Under the pieces are notes generated by a model, which saw only the letters and a list, made by a program, of their open reading frames with translations, was not told the DNA's origin and made no database searches. The position numbers and the translations under genes are program-made. 64,000 nt of DNA, from the NCBI RefSeq assembly GCF_032118995.1, contig NC_092666.1, positions 10,614,501 to 10,678,500 on the forward strand. The letters are read 5' to 3'. This DNA is from Asterias amurensis. Lineage: Eukaryota; Echinodermata; Asteroidea; Forcipulatida; Asteriidae. This document shows positions 21,396 through 32,711 of this stretch, one piece after another. The first letter of the stretch is position 1. Every line of letters starts with the position of its first letter.

Positions 21396-22349
21396 CAACA
21401 CTGGTCTTATTTTAATGGCGAACCTTACAATAAATACAGCCTCCGGTACACCCACCTACCAGCTTAATATTTTTTTATTTTTTTATTTTATTTTTTACTT
21501 TAGGAACATTATGTAAAACAGCTCGAGCGCTGATTTGTGTATACTGTATAAAGATTTTTAAATAAATCATAAATAAATACAATAAATACACAAACTGATA
21601 AACCTGTAGAAGTTTGAGATTGATCGGCCATCTAGGTCAAGGGAGAAGTGAAAAAAAAACGACTTATCGATTTAAACAACAATGAATCAAACGTTTACTG
21701 AGCGATAGTTTTTGAAGGGGAAATTTATCTTGTTGATTTGTTCATCAAAAATATCATTTTATACAGAAATATTTCAAGGGATGTTTTCTACTACAATCAT
21801 CATTAGACCGTGTAATTTTTTGTAAACCTGTAATCTAGACGATTTTTGTTCTTACCAATGCTGTGATTTCCTTTAAGTTTATTTTTTTATTGTTTATAAT
21901 CAGTCACAGTCAATTCACCAAATCATTGTTCATTGTTCATGGTCCAGGTATTTTTCAACAGATCAAAAAAACCAAAAGACATAAAACATTATTGGTAGGA
22001 AGTGCTGGTACTTCCTGGAGTAAAACACAAGTGCTAAAGCTCAGCTTGTACTAAAAAAATAGTGGTATATATCGTTGGCGCCAGTCAGAGATTATTAAAC
22101 TTCGGCTCACCTCTCGTTTGGCAAGAAGCTGCAATCAACTTTCTCCAGAGGACGTTCAGAGCATAGGCCTACTGATCGAAACGTCGAGTTGAAACCAACG
22201 GTTCTTTTCAGAACCACCCAAACTCATTACAGATAGTCATTACATGGTGTTACCGCAAACCTTTTCCATATTGCAATCACCTTGGAATAACTCGAGGTAA
22301 GTAAAACAACACTAACGTTTTAGGTCTGTAATTTGTGAGGATATTTATA

Positions 22350-22557
22350 TAGGCACTGAACACCATTGGTAATTATACTCGATAACATGGTTAGCATAAC
22401 AGTTTACTTAGTAACGAGCAATGGAGAGATGTTGTAGTATAACAATGAATAAAATTGTTAGCATAAAAATTTACTTAGTAACGAGCAATGGAGAGATGTT
22501 GTAGTATAAAACAATTGAATAAAATTGTTAGCGTAACAATTTACTTGGTAACGAGCA

Positions 22558-22592
<35 letters not shown>

Positions 22593-23233
22593 GCATTTAG
22601 GTACGCTATTCATGGTAAAACCATATCACAGCGTTTACAAAGAGCAATAAATTAAACATTATACAAACAAACAACAATAGAAAGAAAAAAATTAGGAAAG
22701 AGGTAGGTTTTGAGAATCTTCTTAAACACATTCACTGTTTCAGCAGATTTAATATAGGAGGGAAGTTCATTCCACTCTTTAGTTGCTTAAACAGTGAATG
22801 TTCGATCTCCCGCCTTACTGTGAGTCATGGGCAAAGTAAGGCGAAATGGATCTGCATTGGAGCAATGGAGAGCTGTTGACAGTATAGAACAATGTGAGAA
22901 ACTTATCTCTCTAAAAAATAACATAGTTTTTGAGAGAGGGGTAATTTCTTACTCGACTATCTAAAATAAAATACGCAATGCAGGCAAGAAGCCATTTTTT
23001 TTAGGCATCTGAAAGCACCGTACCAAATTGATGCAACAAGAGTGCTTTTTCTTCCATTGTTCTCTCTTGCATCTTCGCTTTCATTGTTCTCTCTTGCATC
23101 TTCGATGACCAATTGAGTATTTTATTTTATTTTTCCTGATTTTTGTTATTCTATGCACAGTCAATGCTGGGATACACCGAGTTAGAATACCGGTGTTTGA
23201 CAATATTACCAAAGGTGCCCATCAGTGTCTTCA
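22350..23233. mobile_element. TTAA-MITE with internal triplication, split by a LINE end
   Basis: Left end AGGCACTGAACACCATTGG. A 60-odd-bp block (TTAGCATAAAAATTTACTTA then GTAACGAGCAATGGAGAG) appears about three times in 22381-22560. The element resumes at 22860 after a retroelement insertion and runs to a decayed right end. Confidence 0.6.
22560..22859 (-). mobile_element. LINE 3' end (truncated), with target duplication
   Basis: On the minus strand part of it reads as KEWNELPSYIKSAETVNVF followed by KKILKTYLF, the W-N-x-L-P ... F-K-x-x-L-K pattern often found at the C-terminus of non-LTR retrotransposon polymerases, followed by an (AAT)n tail. It is bounded by GAGCAAT at 22553-22559 and 22860-22866, a 7-bp target duplication inside a MITE. 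Confidence 0.7.
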
Positions 23234-23495
23234 TTGTTTTGATATATAATTTTTTTGTTGATATTTTCAAATTTGTTTTCATTTCGTCGTGATATGTAAG
23301 TCTCTTAACTTTACAAATAAATGAATGAACACACATAAGCAAACACAAAAACTAGAAGAATAATGGGATGGCTTCTATGGCTTAGCTGCTAAGCACACAC
23401 ATTTGCTGGCACGATACTTTTCCTTTGATAAAAAAACAGGACTACCAACCAAATTTTCAACTGTTGCATATTGCTTGTTACGGGTACTGCAACTG

Positions 23496-23885
23496 TTAAA
23501 GGAACACGTTGCCTTGGATCGGTCGAGTTGGTCTTTGATAAGCGTTTGTAACCGTTTTTTATAAAATGCATATGGGTAGAAAGATGTTGTAAAAGTAGAA
23601 TACAATGATCCACACAAACATGCCTCGAAATTGCGTGGTTTTCCTTTTACCTCGTCGACTAACACGTCGGCCATTTATGGGGGTCAAAATTTTGACTCCC
23701 ATAAATGGCCGACCATGTTAGTTCGCACAGTAGAAGGAAAACCACGCAATTTCGAGGCAAACTTGTGTGGATCATTGTATTCTACTTTTAAAACATCTTT
23801 CCAACCATATGCATTTTATAAAAAACGGTTACAAACGCTTTTGTTTTGACCAACTCGTCCGATCCAAGGCAACGTGTTCCTTTAA
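23496..23885. mobile_element. 390-bp foldback TTAA-MITE, copy 1
   Basis: TTAA-AGGAACACGTTGCC at the left and GGCAACGTGTTCCT-TTAA at the right; nearly the whole element is a long inverted repeat around CAAAATTTTGACTCCCATAA at the centre. Differs from 41387-41776 at one base that I can see (GATAAG versus GAAAAG). Short ORFs inside it are by-products of the inverted repeat. Confidence 0.92.
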
Positions 23886-24039
23886 GTGCTTTTCCTGAAA
23901 ATCACGTGGAAATTTGGTTGGTAAACATATGTTTTAATCAAAGGCAAAAAATGTTGTGTTAAGTAAATTGTTGTGCTTAGCCGCTTTATAAAATTAGACC
24001 CAGTAGGGCAGGGGAGAGTTTTAACCATTATTGCTGTGT

Positions 24040-24150
24040 CGTCCTTTGGATTGGAAGCCGTTGGTCCCGTGTGTGCACGTTAAAAGAACCCACCAGCACG
24101 CATCAAAAGGTTCCTGGTTTGATCTGCATTATATTGCACCACAATAACCT
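24040..24150. repeat. SINE/LINE-tail-like repeat
   Basis: CCTTTGGATTGGAAGCCGTTG and GTTAAAAGAACCCACCAGC match the 29200-29290 segment (GGATGGGACGTAAAGCCGTT, AAAAGAACCCAGTGC). Confidence 0.4.
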
Positions 24151-24195
24151 TGTAACCCAATACAATGTGTTATTTAAAATAATAATATCATACTT

Positions 24196-24430
24196 TAAAG
24201 GGACACACCGGCCGAATTGGGCTATTTGGGCTACAAAATAGACTAAGAAATGTATTCAACGGGTTTCCGGGAATGAAGAAGAACAGTCCTTAAAAAAAAT
24301 CATCAAATTTGGCCGTTTTGAGCATTTTAAAACAAAAACGAAGGTCGCGTGATTGTTCTAACCAAAAAGTGGTACAAACAATCACGTGACCTTACGGGCT
24401 AGTTTTACTTCCAGCCGTCTAAATGTAACT
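24196..24430. mobile_element. Probable TTAA-flanked MITE (single copy here)
   Basis: TTAAAGGGACACACCGGCC at the left and a GTCGCGTGATTGTT / AACAATCACGTGACC stem inside. The right end is not clear. Confidence 0.35.
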
Positions 24431-24959
24431 TACCAAACCAAATTTAAATCTTTTTTTTACAAAATTATTAACGAGTAATTGACGAAAAAGATCATGTATT
24501 CAAATTATCACTACAAAATGTAAATAATGGTGAAAAATCTAACGTAAGATTCGCATTCAAAGAGTCCGTGTAACGGAAGCTTGTTATATGGCCCCACAGC
24601 GTGGAGCAATCGGAACGTAAGCCTCGGGGCATATCACGTACCGCACATGCCGTGTCTCGTGGGGGGCTGGAGGTGTAATCCCGGGCGCTATGAACTCCCA
24701 GCTTGCGGGTCTCGCCGTGAGCTTGAAAGGGGTTGGAGCCAGACATCAGAGTACATGTTTGTCATCGTGGGTTTGTCAGTCGGTACACCTCGTGTCAAAT
24801 CCGTTATTTCTTATGATCGTTACTCTGTTTTGTTTCATGGCTCCTAATTTCTTTTTGCTAGAGTTTTCAGGAAACAATAAAAAAAGATTGACGATGTCAA
24901 AACGTAGGAATACCGCATTTTGTTATATTGACAGTGTTATTGTGTGAGTAGCTTAAAAA

Positions 24960-25210
24960 ATCTTCGTTTACGTTCCAAGATACCCAGCTACGCTTACGTT
25001 CCAAGATATGCTTACGTTCCAAAAGATAAGATTACGTTCTAAGCTACACAGCTTCTCAGCTATGCTTACAATCCATACGCAGCTACGTTTGCGTTCCAAG
25101 ATACCCAACTATGCTTACGTTCCAAGATATGCTTACGTTCCAAAAGATATGCTTACGTTCCAAGCTACGCAGCTACTCTATATCCATACAATCCATATAC
25201 ATCATTTATG
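24960..25210 (+). repeat. Higher-order minisatellite, TTACGTTCCAAGATA units
   Basis: An 18-20-bp motif (GCTTACGTTCCAAGATA) repeats within a roughly 120-bp block, and the block is repeated twice (about 24970-25085 and 25090-25205); decayed units continue to about 25300. Confidence 0.7.
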
Positions 25211-25463
25211 TTTGTTACGCTAAAATCGAAAATTACGCTTTCAATCCCGAGTCAAGCTAGGCTTACGTTTCAAGATTTGCAGCTACGCTAACATTTCAAA
25301 ATACATTCTCACAAGGACGCTTTTGAACCCCTCACGATTCCCTCACCAAAACCCCACCCCCAAAATCCCACCCCCCAAACCCCACCCCCAACCCCCCCCC
25401 CCGAGATTATAAAATGTTTCACTGTGAATAACAGGGCCCCTCAGTTTCATCTGTTTAGCAGAA

Positions 25464-25829
25464 AATTAAGCTATTCTATTTCGCGCGAAATCGATTGCTA
25501 CTGAAAAGGGCCATTCGATTTCGTTTTATGATAAGTCAAATGTTGCGTCATTCGATTTAACAAAATAATCATTCAATTTAACAATTCATCAAAGCAGCAT
25601 TCAAGTTCGTAGTCGCTTCTTGAGGCGTTTGTGTCTCGAAAAAGAATGACGATACACTAAATTGAACAGAGTGCTAAAGGAATTTGACTCGATCTCAAAA
25701 CAAAATTGAATGGCCGAATTCTAAATTTGAAACGCAGTAACAACTGGAGAGGCAAAATAGCTTTAATTCGAACGCATAAAAATGAAATTGGTTGCTCATT
25801 TGCCTAACTTGACCGAGAAAACCTATACT
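25464..25829. mobile_element. TTTTCTCGG-type MITE, truncated
   Basis: Right end AACTTGACCGAGAAAACCTA and the inner blocks are present; the left end is missing, and the copy begins at CTATTCTATTTCGCGCGAAA. It ends about 110 bp before the start codon of UGT-C. Confidence 0.6.
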
Positions 25830-25940
25830 ATCAAATAATGATTATTATTTTAAATAGAAAGGTCATCAAGAGGTATTAATTTACATTCATCTTCATTATT
25901 TTAATACAGGTGAAATTATCTGGCATCAACAATTGCCGTC

Positions 25941-26545
25941 ATGGCTGAATTCGGCAAGATATTCGTCCCACTTGCTTTTATGTTGATCTGTTTGTCCTTC
26001 ACCGCTAACTGCAGAAAACCAAAAGAATCCACAAAAGTGTTAAAATTTCTTTTCTACACTGCGGGCGATGACGGTAGTCACCATGCCGTCAGCGCCAAAA
26101 TAGCAGCTTCTCTTGTCGAAATGGGTCATGACGTCACCTTCCTCCTCAGCAACAGCTGTACGAAGTGGATGAACGCGAGCGACGCCGGATTGTTTAAATT
26201 CACCGTCCACAAGTCCAAATTCACGGCAGACGATCGTCAAAGCACCCTGCGTGATATTTCACGCGCTAGCCTTCGCGGGGAATTGAAAGGGTTATTAAAC
26301 CACATATGGTACCGTGGAATCAAACAATGGTTTAAACCACCGGGCCAAAAAATAGACTTTAACTTCGCGACCGACTGTGACAGCCTGCTTGGTGATAACG
26401 ATACAATAAAGAGTCTTCAAGCCGAGAAGTTTGACATACTGGTCGGAGAAGATCTCAGTGAATGTCAGCCTCTTCTTGCCCAACGCCTTGGTCTTCGCTT
26501 TCTCCATATCAGTGCAAGGGGTTTTATGCCTGCAAGGGGAGACTG
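25941..26545 (+). CDS. UGT-C exon 1
   Basis: Ends GAC TG|GTGAGT in phase 2. Signal peptide, GSHH, KWMNASDAG, FDILVGED with Glu170. Confidence 0.9.
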
Positions 26546-29500
26546 GTGAGTATAGCCCCCCCCCCCCCTCCCTCCCTACCACCATTTTCCAGGATGTCAC
26601 CCCTTTGCTTCTGGGACAGCACGGGTATCGTAGATGTCTCAGCAATACCATTACTTATAGTCATTAAAAGCACAGGACACTAAAATAAAAAAAGACTTCC
26701 AGCTGAATCATTTTACTATGCGTCTGGAAGCACACAATGTTGTGCAACACGGGCGGTTTTTGTTTATTTCATTGATCTCTTGCAACTATAATGACCATTT
26801 TGAGCCATCATTTTCAGAGATTTTAAACGTTATGCATTTATGTTGGAAAACACCAAGTGAGAGTACTGGTCTTTGACGATAACCAGAGAAGTCCAGTACG
26901 TTTAAATAGGCATCTCAGTCCTATTCATTTTTTTTTTCACAGCCTGTCCAATCCTACATTTACATCATTTCAACGTTAACTCAAAAATCGAAAGGGGTGT
27001 TGCTTTGCTTTTTGGAACCTTTCGATTGTGTTAGTTCTATTTTTAATAGATTTGGATTTATCGTGCATGGTACACGACAAGAAAAGAGTTGTTTTTATTT
27101 TTATGTGGCGGTACTTTCTAGAACCTCGTCTAATGAATCGTTTCAGGCACGGAATACCAAGTCACCCAGCCTACATCCCTACCCGCCAAGCCGGCCTGAC
27201 AGACAGGATGAACTTCCTACAGCGCCTGAAGAATGTATATATGTACGGCGTCCACAAGTTAGCAAACCACCTCCAAGTTCAGTATTTTTTCGCACATCTC
27301 CAGCAGAAGTATAACCTGAGTCCGGAGCTTTACATGTCCGAGATGTTGGCCAAGGCGGAGCTTCAGATCTTCATCGGTGATTTTGAACTGGAATTCGCAA
27401 GACCTCTGCAGCCGAACACGATAATGGTTGTATTGCCTCTACTTTTTCAAGATCTACCCACATCACCAGAACAAGAGGTGAGTCAGAAATACTATGGAGT
27501 TTTCTCACGAATAGATGGATTGCACGTAGCGTCATCGACCGCCATTATTTGATGGCAAAGTGCACGCTTGTGTTCGGCTCAGCCAATGATAGCCTTGCAC
27601 GCCGCTTGCACGTTTCATCAAAGATGGTGGTCAGTGACGTCATGAGCATTTCATTGTGCGACTTTTTGGGACGAAGGTGGCATCAGAGGCTTGCCATGTA
27701 CCGAGCTTTGTATTGAGAGAGTCAAGTGATTAACCCGTTTAACTGGTTGGTCACTGGACTCTATACCAAGGAGCAATTTATTGCTCCATGACTCTACACG
27801 GTTCCATAAAAAACGCACGACGTGCGCGCACAGGGTGCTAGACTGAACTGCACAGGGGAATGGCGCTAGTCTATCCGTGTCATGTCGCATCCTTCTGTTT
27901 ACACACTTTTAATCATTTGACGCTGTCCACGTACAAATTATCATCAACTATGGTGTCTGCTGCCCCCTAGCGTTATAAATAATCATATTCTCTCGTCTCT
28001 TCTTAAAACCATGGCCCTTTTCGAAACCACGGCTTCGGCATATATGGATTCGGCTCAGGCTAGCTTGGCCCTGCGGTTCAGGGCTTCACCAGACGTGAGA
28101 ACGGAGCCCGAAGCCAATCTCAAAGCCACAGTCGTGGTTTCGAAAGGGCCTTAGACTGGGCCCCTGTCTTTATCCTTGGTTATTGAGAACAAGTGATTAC
28201 ATTGGATACGATGTACAAATGCAGTGCTAAAGGCTTCCGTATATGTGTTTTATAAAAGAGTTGCGGTAACTCTGATCGTCTTCTCCAGAAGACGATCAGA
28301 GCATACTGATCGAAACGTCGAGTTAATCCAACGGTTCATTTCAGAACCACCCCGACTCATTTAGAGATAGTTATTACAAGGTGTTACCACAAACTCTTCT
28401 ATATCTTATTTCCACCATGCAAAGTTTCAAATCCTACTTATATGTGTTTTGATTGGTCCAAGGTAATGTTTGTGCAGCCGACAAACATCACCTCGGACAA
28501 ATCAAAACACAGACTAGATGGAAAGCCTAAATTAGCTCCTCTGAATGTTGTGTCCACGTGTGTGTATTATGTACATACATGTATACACATGAATGTTGTG
28601 CGTGTACTTGCATGTTATGTTGGTGTAGAACTTGACTGCGTATCTCTATGTGAAATGAATGTAAGTGAAAGGTGAATATACACGGGGATTGAAATATGAT
28701 ATAGAGGCCAATCTCTGGCGTCAGATGTGCAGGCTATTTAAAATTAAAAGTCTACTCGACCAATACCATCTCAACAACTCATCTACTGTAACCTGCCGAC
28801 ATTAACAATGTCTCGCAAAATCAACTTCGGTTCAACAAGTCGTACGTGTTTTCGAGATAAATAAAGAGCTTGTGGCGTCACGTTTGTTTTTTTCCAATCA
28901 CTTCGCAGATACCTCAAGATATTCAAGACTTTCTTGACACCGTTGGCGATGAGGGCGCTGTTCTGTTCTCGCTGGGCAGTCACGTGAACGAGATGGAAGC
29001 TATGCAAGCTCAGCTTTTCTCTGACGGATTTGCTCGGTTGCCCCAGCGGGTCCTATGGCAGTTCACTGGTAACACGTCATACGTACGCTTCGGGAACAAC
29101 ACTAAACTTGTAAAATGGATGCCTCAAAAACAACTGATGAGTAAGATATACAATAATTATTTAACCTATGGTTCTTGTGTCCTTAAGCAATACACCATTG
29201 CTTCTTCCTTCGGATGGGACGTAAAGCCGTTGGTCCAATGTGGTGTGTATAACACGTGTAAAAGAACCCAGTGCAGTTATCGAAAAGAGAAGGGGTTCAC
29301 CGCGGTGTTCCTGGCTGTGGCTGCTGTGTGCGCCGTAGCACCTTGTAAACCCTTATATGTGTTTTTTAATTGGGTCTCAGAATTCATCACTGCAATAACC
29401 TATCTTTCTGAAAGTTTGTATATACTCAGCGCCTTGAGTACCTTGTTTGGTAGATACGTGCGCTGTATAAAACTTTGATATCATTATTATGTTTAGATCA

Positions 29501-30924
29501 TACTGGTCGAAACGTTGAGTCGTTAACCACCAGGGCCCAATTTCATAAAGCATGATGTAGGCCTAAGCACAACAAAACTTGCTTAGCACAGAAAAGTATT
29601 GCTTAACAGAAACATGTTATCAGCAAAACTTACACTAACTTAGAAATAATCTTAGGACTTAGGACGAGTTCCGTATTAACCATAGACGTTAGGACGCATT
29701 GAACCCGTCCTAAGTTATGACGAGTTACTCGAACTAATCATAGCGTTTCGTGAATTCGGCTGCTAGGAGGCATACAATCTATCGGTTGGGTATCTGCGCG
29801 TTAAAAGTTGTTCTCTTTCTTATTATTTCAGATCATCCAAAAGTTAAAGCGTTCGTTAACCATGGTGGATTGCTGGGTGTTCTGGAGGCGGGTTGGTACG
29901 GCTTACCAATGGTGGGCATTCCACTTTTTGGCAACCACTTCGACAACATGGAGAGAGTCGTTGCTAAGGGGATGGGTTTGAAGCTCGAAGTGTCATCAAT
30001 GACCCATTATGATTTGTATGAAGCAGTGACAAGAGTGATAACTGAACCAAGGTACGTCCAAAATAATACAGTCAAATAGGGCACGCTTTACGAACGAAGC
30101 TGTTCGTGGCTGGAGTGGGGTACTTTTTGAACACTTGGTAGCAGCAGACTTACCGGTCGAAATTCATTGTTCTCGGTATCGTGCACATGCTTAGAACTTT
30201 ATGTAAACAGCGGAAATATACACAGTAAATTAGTCTGCTGCCACCTAGCGTTCAAAAGTCTCCCAATCCGGGCCTGACTTGATCATGACGACATAAAACC
30301 TTTACAAACGTTAAACATTGCTGAAACAATGTAAGTTGTAGTTGAATTAATCAAAAATACACAACTTCTGGATTTTATGTTCTTGTTTATCATTAAGCCA
30401 TTAGCAGCTTTGATTCCGACTATAACCTATTTTGAAATGGAAATAAATTTAACTAAGAACTATGAACTATAAACCGGCAGAAACCGGTTAGTAGAACATG
30501 ATATTATAGGGCCCTTTTTTTAAGTCACAGTTATAGACCAGTCTATTATGCCAATGGCTTGGGCTCTGGCTTATTATTTAAGGTTCTAACCAAATACGCA
30601 ACTGATGGGTATTTTTATCGTCTGGTCTTTATCCCCAGATTTCGCGAGAGGGCGCAACACATTTCTGGTATGATGCGGGATCAACTTGAAAACCCGGCTG
30701 ACAAAGCTGCATTCTGGGTAGCCCACGTGACCAAGTTCGGTGGCGGTCATCTTCGCCCCCGGTCAGCAGACATCACGTGGGTCCAATACTACCTAATCGA
30801 CGTGTACGCGTTCTTGGGCGCCATTTTGTTTGCGGTGATGTGGTTGTTTTTCCTCGTTCTCAGGTGCTATGTACGATTTGTCATCAGGTACTGCACGACA
30901 CCACAAAAAGTGAAACAAAACTAA
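25941..30924 (+). CDS. UGT-C: divergent UGT8-like UDP-glycosyltransferase, complete
   Basis: Five coding exons: 25941-26545, 27147-27477, 28909-29140, 29832-30051, 30639-30924, joining in frame to 557 residues with the same phases as B and D. ATG has GTCATGG context and is followed by a signal peptide (hydrophobic 8-21). His47 of GSHH is the expected catalytic base; Glu170 (FDILVGEDLSEC) sits where UGTs usually have Asp. The signature reads FVNHGGLLGVLEAGWYGLP and then FGNHFDN: Asn424-His425 replaces the Asp-Gln pair that contacts the sugar. Exon 2 is 15 bp longer than in B and D. A span near the C-terminus is followed by a tail ending KVKQN (KxKxx). Intact frame throughout, so probably expressed, but with altered donor use or reduced activity. 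An acceptor (TTTTAATACAG|GTG) 30 bp before the ATG suggests a 5'-UTR intron. Confidence 0.88.
26664..26905. mobile_element. TTAA-MITE, internally deleted, UGT-C intron 1
   Basis: TTAAAAGCACAGGACAC at the left; ACCAGAGAAGTCCAGTACGT-TTAA at the right; retains TGTTGTGCAACACG and CACCAAGTGAGAGTACTGG blocks. Confidence 0.6.
27147..27477 (+). CDS. UGT-C exon 2
   Basis: 331 bp, TTTCAG|G...GAG|GTGAGT. Encodes HGIPSHPAYIPTRQAGLTDR, MNFLQRLKN, YNLSPELYMSEM, FELEFARPLQPN. Five residues longer than the B and D exon near the C-terminal end. Confidence 0.9.
28015..28152. mobile_element. GC-rich short inverted-repeat MITE, second copy
   Basis: CCCTTTTCGAAACCACGGCT at the left, CCACAGTCGTGGTTTCGAAA then GGGCC at the right. 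UGT-C intron 2. Confidence 0.6.
28240..28400. repeat. Dispersed repeat with GATCGAAACGTCGAGTT
   Basis: GATCGAAACGTCGAGTT, AACGGTTC..TTTCAGAACCACC and GGTGTTACC.CAAAC match 22165-22260; a shorter match (GGTCGAAACGTTGAGTC) is at 29505. The element type is not established. Confidence 0.45.
28442..28740. repeat. Dispersed repeat related to UGT intron 4 block
   Basis: TTTTGATTGGTCCAAGGTAA, GTACTTGCATGTTATGTTGG, GTGAAATGAATGTAAG and TCTCTGGCGTCAGATGTGCA match 48958-49262. UGT-C intron 2. Confidence 0.5.
28909..29140 (+). CDS. UGT-C exon 3
   Basis: 232 bp, TTCGCAG|ATA...ATG A|GTAAGA. Encodes IPQDIQDFLDTVGDEGAV, FSLGSHVNEM, RLPQRVLWQFTG, GNNTKLVKWMPQKQLM. Confidence 0.9.
29190..29480. repeat. SINE/LINE-tail-like repeat in UGT-C intron 3
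   Basis: CCTTCGGATGGGACGTAAAG and the later TTGGTAGATACGTGCGCTGT then ATAAAACTTTGATATCATTA resemble the widely dispersed invertebrate SINE layout. It keeps an ORF open after exon 3, but the exon donor GTAAGA at 29141 is conserved and that extension is not coding. Confidence 0.4.
29655..29755. mobile_element. Short inverted repeat, TTAGGACGAGTT type
   Basis: TTAGGACTTAGGACGAGTT and GTCCTAAGTTATGACGAGTT; related to 60415-60540. Confidence 0.4.
29832..30051 (+). CDS. UGT-C exon 4 (UGT signature, NH)
   Basis: 220 bp after TATTTCAG, donor AAG|GTACGT. Codons AAC CAC give Asn424-His425 where most animal UGTs have Asp-Gln. Confidence 0.92.
30124..30263. mobile_element. GCTAGGTGGCAGCAG-type MITE, complete
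   Basis: TTTTGAACACTTGGTAGCAG and CTGCTGCCACCTAGCGTTCA at the two ends in inverted orientation, 140 bp in all. UGT-C intron 4. Confidence 0.7.
30639..30924 (+). CDS. UGT-C exon 5 (membrane anchor, stop)
   Basis: 286 bp after ATCCCCAG. GGGHLRPRSADITW, span YAFLGAILFAVMWLFFLVL, tail ending KVKQN, TAA. AATAAA-like hexamers follow at about 30986-31014. Confidence 0.92.
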
Positions 30925-31210
30925 AAAGAGGCTTAACTGCAACAAAAATTACGCCCCCCCGCAAAAAAAAAAAAAAAAAAAAAGTAAATAAAAATAATGA
31001 TAAATAAATAAATAAAGAGGATGTACCGATTCATCTTTATAATTATTTCTTAAACACAATATAATCACTTTTTTCTATAGATCTGTAGTTATTGTATTTG
31101 GAATTTAATTTATTGTATTTGGAAGTTCATTTATTTGTGTTGCTCATTGGCTTTTTTCTCGGTGTTAGGCCATGCAGCCGAGTTCACGAAAGTGTGTGTA
31201 ACTTGCGCCA

Positions 31211-31370
31211 TGTCGTACAGTTACGCCACGTAAATGTTGCGCAGCTGTGCCAGTCATTTTAAAAGTTGCATTTCACGAAACTAGTTTTAGCTGCGCAACG
31301 TTTTATTTATTACCAACACCGCGGACGAGGCTAATATCATTTTCAACGACTGTTGCCGGACACAGCTGTA
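31211..31370 (+). repeat. Local direct repeat, copy 1
   Basis: CACGTAAATGTTGCGCAGCT, GTTGCATTTCACGAAAC, TTAGCTGCGCAACGTTTT and CAACGACTGTTGCC recur in the same order at 32453-32600. Confidence 0.65.
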
Positions 31371-32452
31371 AAAAAGCAGCGCAGGGCCATTTTAAATCTC
31401 GACAGCAAAATGAAATATTACTTTAAAGACTTAAATTAGCTAATGAAATTAAACTAAGGGCCCTTAGTAAGGCTACTCTTCAACAATGAATTACTGTATA
31501 AGCTTATTAGTTGCAAATAAATTTGCTAGACAACTCTAAGTTAAAAACACAAATAAAAAATTAAGTTTACCAATAATATTATCTCAAACTAGTTGGTCAA
31601 TTTCTCGGGCATCTTAACCCTTACTGTTATACTATAACGAACTTCTTTAACAACTTCAAATCCTTTCAACCAAATTAATCAACATGAGACCACTGTTACT
31701 CTCCAAATATGTTGGTGAAATTTTTTGGAAGTGTTTAAAATACTAACTTTGTGGTGGATTACAAACATTAAATTATTTCATATTCTGATATTTAAATTTA
31801 GCTAATATCTTTTTGTAGTTTCGAACAGAATTCTTCATAATTAACACGACTTAACAATCAATAAACTGTTATATGTTTTGAAGGAAAAAATAAAAGAAGG
31901 TTTATAGATTAAACTAAATTTAATTAAAGAATACATATTAATTAATTTATTTGGACCCGTCTGATGAAGGTATTTATTTTGTTTTGTTTTATGGGAGGTT
32001 TAATAAAGTTTATAATAAAGGGTTGATGTGTGGGTGGAGGTGTTGACCGGGAACCGATGGTTTCGTGATTGACAAATAAACAATAAAAGACGAAAGATTA
32101 GTGTTTACTAAAATTGTACTTTTCAACTATAATGATCACGGGTCGTTTTATAGACCTACCCCTAAAATGTGGCCGATATTATTATTATTAAAAAAAAAAC
32201 GTGTGGTGAGCGTAAACCGTACTTTTAAACCAATGGCTGATGATTTTATGTTTGTTTTGTTTCGCTAAACGAAAGAAGGAAATATATTTCGGCACATGGT
32301 AACCAACCGTCGTCGCTGCCGAAGAAATAACGTAGGCTATAGGCTAACCCGCACAAAACCCGTGCCGGATTTCACGTAAAGTATAGTGCTTAACTTGAGC
32401 CACTGTCATAAAATCTCTGTCCTTTTTACTCTGTTGATTGATAGGCCTATAA

Positions 32453-32600
32453 CGCTACGTAAATGTTGCCCAGCTGCACCACTTCCTTTAGTTGCATTTC
32501 ACGAAACTTGTCTTAGCTGCGCAACGTTTTCATTATTGACAAACACCGCGAACGAGGCTTATATGTGTCTTTATTTCAACGACTGTTGCCTGAAACCGCT
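32453..32600 (+). repeat. Local direct repeat, copy 2
   Basis: Diverged second copy of 31211-31370 with small deletions. Confidence 0.65.
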
Positions 32601-32711
32601 AGAAAAAAAAAAAATGGAAGGAACTAAATACTAAACTCCACAGCGGTTCGGCCCATCGGAGAATACCCGAGCAAGAATGACCTTATGACGTCATTTTGCA
32701 TATGCTTGCAT

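Noticed and set aside
22165-22200. Hammerhead ribozyme / Penelope-type end
   Set aside because: GATCGAAACGTCGAGTT is reminiscent of such ends, but the CTGATGA box and stem II are absent here and at 28308.
23375-23849. ORFs such as MADVLVDEVKGK... and MRGFPFTSSTNT...
   Set aside because: They lie in the foldback MITE and recur identically at 41335-41740 because the element is repeated.
29141-29478. Extension of UGT-C exon 3 to a 202-codon ORF
   Set aside because: The conserved donor GTAAGA at 29141 and the matching phase of exon 4 show that this is intron; the open frame is a SINE-like repeat.
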